Assembly: GCA_964467175.1 (NCBI GenBank)
Contig: CAYXNY010000044.1
Location: forward strand, 1-6,986
Origin: JAWAFD01 sp964467175
GTDB lineage: Archaea; Micrarchaeota; Micrarchaeia; Anstonellales; J096
Reading direction: 5' to 3'
Length of the DNA stretch: 6,986 nt
In this document: positions 1 to 5,638 of the stretch, one piece after another
Position numbering within the stretch: the stretch's first letter is position 1
Layout of the letters: the number at the start of each line of letters is the position of its first letter
The notes under the pieces: generated by a model
Seen by the model: only the letters and a program-made list of their open reading frames with translations
Database searches by the model: none
What the model was told of the DNA's origin: nothing
Translations under genes and position numbers: made by a program

Positions 1-157
1 GAACTAACAAACGACCACGGTGCGTAAGCCTACTGCTTTAGCTGTAGGAAAGCACCGTGGCGAGAAATATACGTAGAAATTAATCTATGGCGGGCTTACC
101 CTAAAGGCCATGGATTTTTGACACCCGTGCAGTCAAAAATTCTGAGGCAACTTTTAA
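1..157 (+). repeat. Left copy of terminal inverted repeat
   Basis: Bases 1-157 equal the reverse complement of 6830-6986 with a single mismatch (142 against 6845); the outer 141 nt are identical. Identity fails from 158 inward. The copy begins at the first base of the window, so its outer end is not visible and the true element is probably longer. It holds three hairpins and no complete ORF; the frame from base 1 (ELTNDHGA, stop at 25-27) could be the tail of a protein encoded outside the window. The inner edge runs into the TATA box of the winged-helix gene. The most likely reading is a dispersed repeat or mobile-element end at which the assembly broke. The repeat is certain; its identity is not. 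Confidence 0.97.
15..140 (+). other. Three-hairpin structured segment of the repeat (left copy)
   Basis: Three stem-loops follow one another. Hairpin 1: a 9-bp outer stem CCACGGTGC (15-23) with GCACCGTGG (52-60) encloses an inner stem CCTAC (29-33) with GTAGG (44-48), then a mismatch, two GC pairs (35-36 with 41-42) and a TTTA loop. Hairpin 2: CTATGGC (85-91) pairs with GCCATGG (107-113) including one G-T pair. Hairpin 3: ATTTTTGAC (114-122) pairs perfectly with GTCAAAAAT (132-140). The inner part of hairpin 1, with its CTTTAG apex preceded by AAGCC, resembles the hairpins near the right ends of IS200/IS605 elements (the 3' part of TnpB guide RNAs). That resemblance is from memory. It could instead be a MITE or an unrelated structured RNA. 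Confidence 0.6.
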
Positions 158-159
158 AA
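151..159 (+). promoter_or_regulatory. TATA box for winged-helix/mvaA operon
   Basis: CTTTTAAAA at 151-159, preceded by purines (GGCAA), fits an archaeal TATA box with a BRE. Its centre is about 26 bp upstream of the ATG at 182, the spacing expected for a leaderless transcript. It sits in a perfect 15-nt palindrome, AACTTTT-A-AAAAGTT (149-163). The same nonamer recurs upstream of the gene at 1923. Part of the box lies in the repeat, so the repeat may contribute to this promoter. Confidence 0.5.
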
Positions 160-181
160 AGTTTCCTTGCGAGTGAAATGC

Positions 182-622
182 ATGCTCCCTGAAGCGAAAA
201 TGATTAGGAGCGAGATGGTCCTTAGAGAAATGGCACTAACCAGCGATGTGAAGCTGACGAAAAAATCCCTTGTAAGATGGCTTGCGCTTTCCCTGGGATT
301 GATTTCGCCGAAGGAGAGCAGGGACTCCCTTCTCGCCGTGCTTGAGGTTTTGATAAGTGCGCATTTTGCGAACGAGCAGCTGACTACAAAACAGATAATT
401 GAAAGAGCGACTTCTGAAAAGCCTCTGGATGAGAAAACTGTTTATTATCACCTGCAGAGGCTTGTTAATTCAGGGCTGATTACAAGAAATAAGGGGATGT
501 ATTATTTTGGGGATGACACGGAAAAGGACTTGGGAAAAGTAATAAAAAATGTTTACGGCCAGAAATTTGAGAGCGCGTTCAGGAATATAGAAGAGGCGTT
601 CGAAAGTTTGAAACAGAAATAG
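182..622 (+). CDS. Small winged-helix DNA-binding protein
   Basis: A predicted transcription regulator of 146 residues from the ATG at 182. Residues about 45-110 look like a winged helix-turn-helix: a helix (SLLAVLEVLISAHF), the turn LTTKQIIERA, a recognition helix with EKTVYYHLQRLVNSGLI (84-100), and a wing RNKGMYYFG. A C-terminal helix (about 114-144) may mediate dimerisation. There are no membrane segments and no cysteine metal site. Three starts are possible: TTG at 167, ATG at 182 (26 bp from the TATA centre, so leaderless) and ATG at 215 (AGGAG at 206-210, 4-nt spacer). I prefer 182. It ends 14 nt before the HMG-CoA reductase gene, so the two are probably co-transcribed; control of that gene or of itself is inference. 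The exact family is not recognised. Confidence 0.8.
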   Translation: MLPEAKMIRSEMVLREMALTSDVKLTKKSLVRWLALSLGLISPKESRDSLLAVLEVLISAHFANEQLTTKQIIERATSEKPLDEKTVYYHLQRLVNSGLITRNKGMYYFGDDTEKDLGKVIKNVYGQKFESAFRNIEEAFESLKQK

Positions 623-627
623 AGAAA

Positions 628-632
628 GGTGG
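628..632 (+). promoter_or_regulatory. Ribosome binding site for mvaA
   Basis: GGTGG sits 4 nt before the ATG at 637, in the 14-nt gap after the winged-helix gene. It supports this start and internal translation on a shared transcript. Confidence 0.6.
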
Positions 633-636
633 ACGA

Positions 637-1884
637 ATGGAGCTTTCAGGGTTTTACAAACTTTCTGTGAAGGAAAGGGTTGCGAAGATAAAGGAGATCG
701 CCGGACTGAGCGAGGAGGAGGCGAAAGTTCTCATGGACAGCGGGGCGCTTAAGTTAGAGATCGCGGATAGGATGGTTGAGAATGTTATAGGTGCAGGCCA
801 TCTTCCGATTGGAATTGCAACGAATTTTAAGATAAACGGAAGGGAAGTGCTCGTGCCAATGCAGATAGAGGAGCCGAGCGTGATAGCAGCAGCATCCCAT
901 GCGGCAAAACTCTGCCTTCCGGACGGATTTACCGCTGATGCAGACGAGCCAATAATGATTGGGCAGGTTCAGTTCATAAGAGCGAAGAATGCGAAGGCAA
1001 GCGTGAAAAAAATTGAGAAGGAAAAGAAAAAAATAATCGCCGCCGCCTCAGAGTTTGCGAAGCAGATAGAAAAGTACGGAGGGGGAGTGAAGGATGTTTA
1101 TGCAAAGGCGTTTAAAACAGAAAGGGGAGATATGGTTGTTGTTTATTTTGATATTGATGTAAGGGATGCGATGGGGGCGAATACGATAAATACTATTCTG
1201 GAGGGCGTTTCCCCCACGCTAGCGGAATATATAGATGGAGAATGCAGAGTAAGGATACTGAGCAACCTTGCTGTAAAAAGAAAGGCGTATGCAAAAGCAG
1301 TTTGGAAAAAAGAGGCAATAGGGGAGGATGCTGTTGAGGGTGTTTTGGATGCATACGAGTTTGCGAAGGCGGATGTTTTCAGGACAGCAACGCACAACAA
1401 AGGGGCGATGAACGGCATAGATGCTGTTGCGCTTGCAACCGGTCAGGATTGGAGGGCAGTGGAGGCAGGAGCCCACGCCTATGCATCAATGGACGGGTAC
1501 AAATCGTTAACCCACTACGAAAAAAACGAAAACGGGGACCTGGTAGGAAGGATTGAACTCCCGCTCGCTGTCGGAACTGTTGGCGGAGCAATAAACACCT
1601 CCCCAACGGCAAAGCTCTGCCTCAAAATTTTGAATGTTAAGAGCGCAAAGGAGCTTGCGATGGTGATGGCGTGCGTAGGGCTTGCGAACAATTTCGCTGC
1701 ACTAAGGGCGCTTTCAACAGAAGGGATACAGAGAGGGCACATGAAGCTTCACGCAAGAAACCTTGCTGTCATCGCGGGTGCAAAAACGCCTGAAGAAATA
1801 GATGCTGTTGCAAGGGCGCTTGTTGAAAAAAAGGAATACTCTGTCGATGCGGCAAAGAAGATTCTTGAGGGGATGAGAAGATAG
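637..1884 (+). CDS. mvaA: Class II 3-hydroxy-3-methylglutaryl-CoA reductase
   Basis: Cytosolic enzyme reducing HMG-CoA to mevalonate, the committed step toward isoprenoids and so archaeal lipids and dolichol. The 415 residues align almost end to end with the Pseudomonas mevalonii class II enzyme: ENVIG (48-52), VPMQIEEPS (73-81), DAMGAN (177-182), ILSNLA (207-212), THNKGAMNGID (252-262), DWRAVEAGAHAYA (271-283) and TEGIQRGHM (361-369). The catalytic set is complete by hand alignment: Glu79, Lys255, Asp271 and His368 (P. mevalonii E83, K267, D283, H381). There is no membrane anchor, and the segments are the class II versions, not class I. The position of P. mevalonii Asp146, which favours NADH, is Ala141 here, so NADPH use is possible. 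Class II enzymes are patchy in archaea and often ascribed to transfer from bacteria. Confidence 0.97.
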   Translation: MELSGFYKLSVKERVAKIKEIAGLSEEEAKVLMDSGALKLEIADRMVENVIGAGHLPIGIATNFKINGREVLVPMQIEEPSVIAAASHAAKLCLPDGFTADADEPIMIGQVQFIRAKNAKASVKKIEKEKKKIIAAASEFAKQIEKYGGGVKDVYAKAFKTERGDMVVVYFDIDVRDAMGANTINTILEGVSPTLAEYIDGECRVRILSNLAVKRKAYAKAVWKKEAIGEDAVEGVLDAYEFAKADVFRTATHNKGAMNGIDAVALATGQDWRAVEAGAHAYASMDGYKSLTHYEKNENGDLVGRIELPLAVGTVGGAINTSPTAKLCLKILNVKSAKELAMVMACVGLANNFAALRALSTEGIQRGHMKLHARNLAVIAGAKTPEEIDAVARALVEKKEYSVDAAKKILEGMRR

Positions 1885-1885
1885 A

Positions 1886-1894
1886 CTTTTAAAA
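1886..1894 (+). promoter_or_regulatory. Possible TATA box before membrane-protein gene
   Basis: CTTTTAAAA lies just after the mvaA stop codon and is the same nonamer as the TATA box at 151-159. Transcription would start near 1914-1917, just upstream of the ATG at 1923 and close to a GAGGGGG ribosome binding motif (1912-1918). It may let the two downstream glycosylation-type genes be expressed apart from mvaA, or it may be chance in a 38-nt gap. Confidence 0.38.
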
Positions 1895-1911
1895 CAAACG
1901 CGAGAGTTAAT

Positions 1912-1918
1912 GAGGGGG
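1912..1918 (+). promoter_or_regulatory. Ribosome binding site for membrane-protein gene
   Basis: GAGGGGG, 4 nt before the ATG at 1923, fixes that start. If the TATA box at 1886-1894 is used, the transcript would begin inside or beside this motif, so the site may serve mainly read-through mRNA from mvaA. Confidence 0.55.
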
Positions 1919-1922
1919 TAGA

Positions 1923-3371
1923 ATGTTCAACGAAGAGAAGTTTTATTACGGTCTGATTGCGCTTGTTGTTGCTTCTATGTTTATTCTTTATGGGTTCCAA
2001 AGTTTGGATGAGAGGGCTTTTGAATTCCTTGATGGTGTGAATGCCCGCGTGGGTGTGGTGTATGCAAAGGCAATTTTAGTCGCAGCGATGCTCGCCTCAG
2101 CACTGCTACTCTATGCAGCGCTGAGAAGAAAATATGAAAGGCTCGCTTGTTTTTTGGCAACGGCTGCGTTTGTTTTTTCACCAATAGTAGTATTGAACAT
2201 CGCATACGCACCGTTCCCGGCCTTCATACTCTCCTCATTGTTTATCTCCACAGCTATATACCTCCTCCCCTCCTTCACAGCCGTCGTTCCATCGGCTATT
2301 GCGGTGGCGATCCTTCCATCATCCGCGGCCGCGGTGGCTCCGCTTTTCCTCTACTATTACTTCAACACAAAAAACAGAATTTTCATGGGCCTGATGATAC
2401 TTTCTCTGATACCAATAGCGCTCGCGCTTCCAAAAAGCACTGCCGAGTATGATTTTAGGCTGTTGGGCGCAACCCTTCCGCTCGGAGCGGTTGCGCTTGC
2501 GGGCTTCAGGGTGAAAGACCTAAGGGACGAGGCATACAGCTTTCTTCTTTCTCTTGCGCTCGCATTCTCGCCGGCTGTTGTTTTTCCCATGGCCCTCCTT
2601 TCCGCAAACGGATTTCAGGCATTTGTAAAAGAAAGCGTAAGGAACACGCGCTCTATGTGGATTTCCATCTTCTTTTTTTCTGCATTAATGCTCTCCTGGC
2701 CGAATATAGGTGTAGCGGTTGCGTTCGGCGCGCTTGCGCTCATAGTGGTTGCTGTGTATAATTATTCAATAAAAAATTTCCTTTATCCCACCGCTGCCGC
2801 CATAGTTCTTGCCTCTGCCCTATTCTCAACCGCGGTTGCGTATGAACAGAAGCCGGTCTTCATAACCCTTCAGGTGCCAAGCGAATACGAAATTGACCTT
2901 TTTCAGCGCTGCCCTGACTGCAGCATCACCGCATTCCCGAATGCCTTCAAGTACACAACCGGAAAGGAAGCGAGCATCATAAATCCGTTTGAGGACGGCT
3001 GGAAGGGGAAGATTATTCTATCCGGAAAATCGCTGGATTCCGCAAGCAAAAATGCATACTATGTTCTTTCATATATTGGAAAAGAAAGTTCGCAGTCCGG
3101 ATGGACTTATGTTTTTGGAAATGAGAATTACATTTTTGCATTCGGCTATTCGCAGGGGCAGATAGGGGACGGGGTGATGTACACGAAAAAGGGGGCTTTT
3201 GAAGTTCCGTTCACAAAAACATTCGTCCTTCTTGAAAACGAGAGCATAGAAAGCGCGGGAAACAGGATAATTGTTGTTAGAGGGATTGAAAACAGCGTTC
3301 TTTACAACGCTTTGGTAAGAGGAAAAATAGAGTACGAAAACAACGGCGGAAAGGTTGTGGTGGTGGGATGA
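1923..3371 (+). CDS. Polytopic membrane protein with C-terminal soluble domain, unknown function
   Basis: I do not recognise this 482-residue protein. Residues about 9-306 carry roughly ten to twelve hydrophobic segments (9-24, 46-67, 75-95, 98-115, 119-146, 152-170, 181-195, 204-227, 246-262, 264-280 and 286-307 are the clearest), and 308-482 form a soluble domain probably outside the cell. The first loop (25-45) has acidic residues Asp29, Glu30 and Asp37. The soluble domain has a CPDC motif (330-333) and ends in a beta-like, Val-rich strand. Many membrane helices with a soluble tail recall GT-C glycosyltransferases and oligosaccharyltransferases, but there is no WWDxG motif and the first loop is short. 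Its stop codon overlaps the next start (ATGA), coupling it to the GlcNAc-1-phosphotransferase, so a role in glycan assembly or flipping is plausible inference only. Confidence 0.88.
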   Translation: MFNEEKFYYGLIALVVASMFILYGFQSLDERAFEFLDGVNARVGVVYAKAILVAAMLASALLLYAALRRKYERLACFLATAAFVFSPIVVLNIAYAPFPAFILSSLFISTAIYLLPSFTAVVPSAIAVAILPSSAAAVAPLFLYYYFNTKNRIFMGLMILSLIPIALALPKSTAEYDFRLLGATLPLGAVALAGFRVKDLRDEAYSFLLSLALAFSPAVVFPMALLSANGFQAFVKESVRNTRSMWISIFFFSALMLSWPNIGVAVAFGALALIVVAVYNYSIKNFLYPTAAAIVLASALFSTAVAYEQKPVFITLQVPSEYEIDLFQRCPDCSITAFPNAFKYTTGKEASIINPFEDGWKGKIILSGKSLDSASKNAYYVLSYIGKESSQSGWTYVFGNENYIFAFGYSQGQIGDGVMYTKKGAFEVPFTKTFVLLENESIESAGNRIIVVRGIENSVLYNALVRGKIEYENNGGKVVVVG

Positions 3372-4345
3372 CGTCCCTCGCATACATTCCTCTTTTCTTC
3401 TTCTCTCTGCTCCTCTCCTATTTTCTCACTTCCTATCTGGCAAGAAAAATGAAAAAGGTGGGTATTACCGGGAGGGATGTGAACAAAAAAAACAAACCAG
3501 AAATAGCTGAGATGGGCGGGATTGGTTTTGTTGGCGCATTTATAGGAGGAGTTCTGCTGGCCCTCGCGCTTTACACTTTCGGGATAACTGCGCTGAGCAT
3601 AAACACTCTCTTTATTGTCGCCGCCCTCCTCTCCATTCTTTCGGTTTCGTACATGGGGATAGTGGATGACCTGATAAACCTGCCCCAATGGCTCAAAGCA
3701 TTCCTTCCCCTGCTCGCGGCTGTTCCGCTTGTTGCGATGAGCGCAGCTGGAAGCACTTCCATGACGATACCTTTCATCGGCGAGGTTGACCTCGGCCTGT
3801 TCTACATTTTTGTCCTCATACCCATCGGCCTGGCTGTCGCGGCGAACCTAACAAACATGCTCGCTGGTTTCAACGGGCTGGAGGCAGGGATGGGGATGGT
3901 GATCTTTTCTGTAATGGGCGCTATTGCGCTTGCTCACGGAAATGACAACATGGCTGTTCTTTTCATCCCAATGCTCGGCGCGCTCATCGGCTTTTTCTTA
4001 AACAACAAATTCCCGGCAAAAATATTCCCGGGGGATGTGGGAAATTTAGCGATAGGAGCGACGCTCGCGGCCGGTGTGATAGTGGGGGACCTTGAAAGCG
4101 CCGGCGCAATCCTCATGGTTCCGTATGTGATCGACTTTTTCATAAAAGCATGGAACAGATTCCCGAGCAGCAAATGGTGGGGGGAAATAAAAAACGGGGA
4201 GCTCTATCCTGTTGATGGCAAGGTCAGGGGTTTTGCGCAGCTGGTCATGAAAATTGCTGGCGGGATAAGTGAGAAAAATTTGGTGCTCTGTTTTATTGCA
4301 ATGGAAATTATTTTTGGCCTGATTGTCATCGCTCTATATCTCTAG
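3368..4345 (+). CDS. aglH: Dolichyl-phosphate GlcNAc-1-phosphotransferase (ALG7/AglH-like)
   Basis: An integral membrane enzyme of the polyprenyl-phosphate HexNAc-1-phosphate transferase family (GT4/MraY-WecA-ALG7). It transfers a sugar phosphate, probably GlcNAc-1-P from UDP-GlcNAc, to dolichyl phosphate, starting a lipid-linked glycan. Motifs in order: DVNKKNKPEIAEMGG (37-51), the Mg-binding Asp pair in GIVDDLINLPQ (97-107), NLTNMLAGFNGLEAG (160-174), and NNKFPAKIFPGDVGNLAIG (212-230) with Asp223. About ten membrane segments are visible, plus a cytosolic stretch (262-291) with LYPVDGKVRGFAQL. The MGG and GFNGLE forms match eukaryotic/archaeal ALG7 types better than bacterial MraY. Length 325 is usual. 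The start overlaps the previous stop by 4 nt, indicating translational coupling. The exact sugar cannot be read from sequence; the symbol follows the Methanococcus enzyme. Confidence 0.92.
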   Translation: MTSLAYIPLFFFSLLLSYFLTSYLARKMKKVGITGRDVNKKNKPEIAEMGGIGFVGAFIGGVLLALALYTFGITALSINTLFIVAALLSILSVSYMGIVDDLINLPQWLKAFLPLLAAVPLVAMSAAGSTSMTIPFIGEVDLGLFYIFVLIPIGLAVAANLTNMLAGFNGLEAGMGMVIFSVMGAIALAHGNDNMAVLFIPMLGALIGFFLNNKFPAKIFPGDVGNLAIGATLAAGVIVGDLESAGAILMVPYVIDFFIKAWNRFPSSKWWGEIKNGELYPVDGKVRGFAQLVMKIAGGISEKNLVLCFIAMEIIFGLIVIALYL

Positions 4346-5033
4346 CAAAATTTATTGCGCTGAAAAGCTCGTTCGCCCTCTCATAATCCTGCACCCTTCC
4401 TATGTCAATCCAGAAATCCATTGAAAGGAACGCTTCTATTTTCTCCCCTGCTTTCAGCATTCTCGGAAGAACATCCTTTGCAAAATCATCGTTTTCCTCT
4501 ATGTACTTAAGTGCTTTTGGGCTGAAAACATAGTTTGCTGTGTTTATATAGTTCGTGAATACCGGCTTCTCAACAAACTCTTTCACCTCACCTTTCTCTA
4601 TCTTCGCAACCCCGTATTCGAAAGCCTTCTTCTGCTCTATAAACGCAACGGTCGCGATCGGCTTGCTTTTTTCATGCGCTTCGATCATTTTCTTTATATT
4701 GAGGCTTGTAAGCTGGTCTCCCATCACAACCACGAAATTCCCGTCTATTTTATTCCTGTAGGGAAGGATGGAGCCGGCAGTGTTCCGTGGCTTTTCCTCA
4801 ATAAGATACTCTATCTTCACGCCGAATTTCTTTCCGTTTCCAAAATATTCCTTTATCGGCTCGTGCTTATATCCAACTGTAAAAACAAGATCTTTCACCC
4901 CATTCTTGGCAAGGTTCTGCACAACATACTCGAGGATGGGCCTGCCCCCAACCGGAAGCATGGGTTTGGGAAACATGTATGTGTAGGGCCTCAGCCTCGT
5001 CCCTTCCCCTCCGCACAGAACAAAACATTTCAT
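4326..5033 (-). CDS. Sugar-1-phosphate nucleotidyltransferase (NDP-sugar pyrophosphorylase)
   Basis: A cytosolic enzyme joining an NTP and a sugar-1-phosphate to form an NDP-sugar and pyrophosphate. The Rossmann-like domain shows GGEGTRLRPYT (8-18), the signature PKPMLPVGG (22-30) with Lys23, NTAGSI (84-89), the metal-binding Asp in VVVMGD (101-106), FVEKP (153-157) and DFWIDIGRVQDYERAN (206-221). At 235 residues it is a bare catalytic domain, without the left-handed beta-helix of GlmU-like enzymes. Specificity (glucose, mannose or GlcNAc; UTP, dTTP or GTP) is not resolved. The start overlaps the DUF92 stop by 4 nt (ATGA), and GGGGG (5041-5045) lies 7 nt upstream, so it is the last gene of the minus-strand operon. 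Its 3' end overlaps that of the GlcNAc-1-phosphotransferase by 20 nt, tail to tail. It may feed that enzyme's pathway. Confidence 0.93.
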   Translation of the reverse strand: MKCFVLCGGEGTRLRPYTYMFPKPMLPVGGRPILEYVVQNLAKNGVKDLVFTVGYKHEPIKEYFGNGKKFGVKIEYLIEEKPRNTAGSILPYRNKIDGNFVVVMGDQLTSLNIKKMIEAHEKSKPIATVAFIEQKKAFEYGVAKIEKGEVKEFVEKPVFTNYINTANYVFSPKALKYIEENDDFAKDVLPRMLKAGEKIEAFLSMDFWIDIGRVQDYERANELFSAINFARDIER

Positions 5034-5638
5034 ACCAACACCCCCAGCAACCCGCCCACAAACGCGCCGGCGAGGTTGCTCGTTTCTTTTGTTCCAAAAC
5101 CCCTCTGCTCAAACGCGCCTGCAACGCTGTCCGCGAAGCATCCGACAAAACCGAAAAACGCGAGCTTCAGCGCAACTACCGAGGAGAATGAAAAAAGCAC
5201 CATTGCGGTGAGCGCTGTAAAGGACGCGCCGGCAAAGCTTGCGAGAAACCCCAGCGAACTCACCGCACCGCTTGCCCCGGGCTTAACCCTTTTCAGCGTG
5301 AAAACATCATACGGGTTTCCGCCGAATATCCCCAGCTCCGAGCTGAATTTGTCCGCAGTTATGGCTGCGACCGAAGCTACGAACGGGTAGGGGCCGAACA
5401 CGGGCGAAAAAACCGCAAACACCGCCGGAAAAAATCCGTTTGAAAGAACGTTCTTCCACCCCCTCTCGTACTCGTACACGCCCATCTCCTTCTTGTCGTA
5501 GTAGTCGTACCTTGTAACAAGTATGGAGAACGCCAGAAATGCGATTAGAAGGAAAAGCTCCTCGGCCCCTCCGAAAATATAAACGATGGACCCCACAAGA
5601 AATGCGGAAACTATTCCCTTCATGTCAAGCAACAGCAT
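5030..5638 (-). CDS. DUF92/TMEM19 family membrane protein (VTE6-like prenyl-phosphate kinase candidate)
   Basis: A 202-residue integral membrane protein with about five to six hydrophobic segments. It carries family landmarks: RGWKNVLSNG (59-68), AAITADKFSSELG (91-103), LKRVKPGASGAVSSLG (115-130), GCFADSVAGAFEQ (166-178) and TKETSNLAGAFVG (183-195). The plant member, Arabidopsis VTE6, phosphorylates phytyl phosphate; archaeal members are usually left as 'DUF92'. A role in recycling isoprenoid phosphates would suit a neighbourhood with HMG-CoA reductase and a dolichyl-phosphate enzyme, but that is inference. The ATG at 5638 shares one base with the rtcA stop (TAATG), and AGGTG (5646-5650) lies 7 nt upstream, favouring it over the internal Met6. 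It is slightly shorter than typical relatives, with no motif missing. Confidence 0.88.
   Translation of the reverse strand: MLLLDMKGIVSAFLVGSIVYIFGGAEELFLLIAFLAFSILVTRYDYYDKKEMGVYEYERGWKNVLSNGFFPAVFAVFSPVFGPYPFVASVAAITADKFSSELGIFGGNPYDVFTLKRVKPGASGAVSSLGFLASFAGASFTALTAMVLFSFSSVVALKLAFFGFVGCFADSVAGAFEQRGFGTKETSNLAGAFVGGLLGVLV

Noticed and set aside
1..27. C-terminal end of a TnpB-like protein (ELTNDHGA then stop)
   Set aside because: Only eight residues are in view, too few to assign; kept as a hint under the repeat finding and not as a CDS.
15..60. tRNA gene in the terminal hairpin region
   Set aside because: No acceptor/T-arm arrangement, no GTTCRA-type T loop and no CCA context; it is a simple nested hairpin.
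3302..3688. 128-codon minus-strand open frame
   Set aside because: Antisense to the junction of the membrane-protein and GlcNAc-1-phosphotransferase genes; the product has no coherent domain and no promoter.
4674..5390. 238-codon plus-strand open frame
   Set aside because: It lies opposite the nucleotidyltransferase and DUF92 genes, both with full family motifs and coupled starts; its translation is low-complexity and Pro/Ser/Asn-rich with no recognisable domain.
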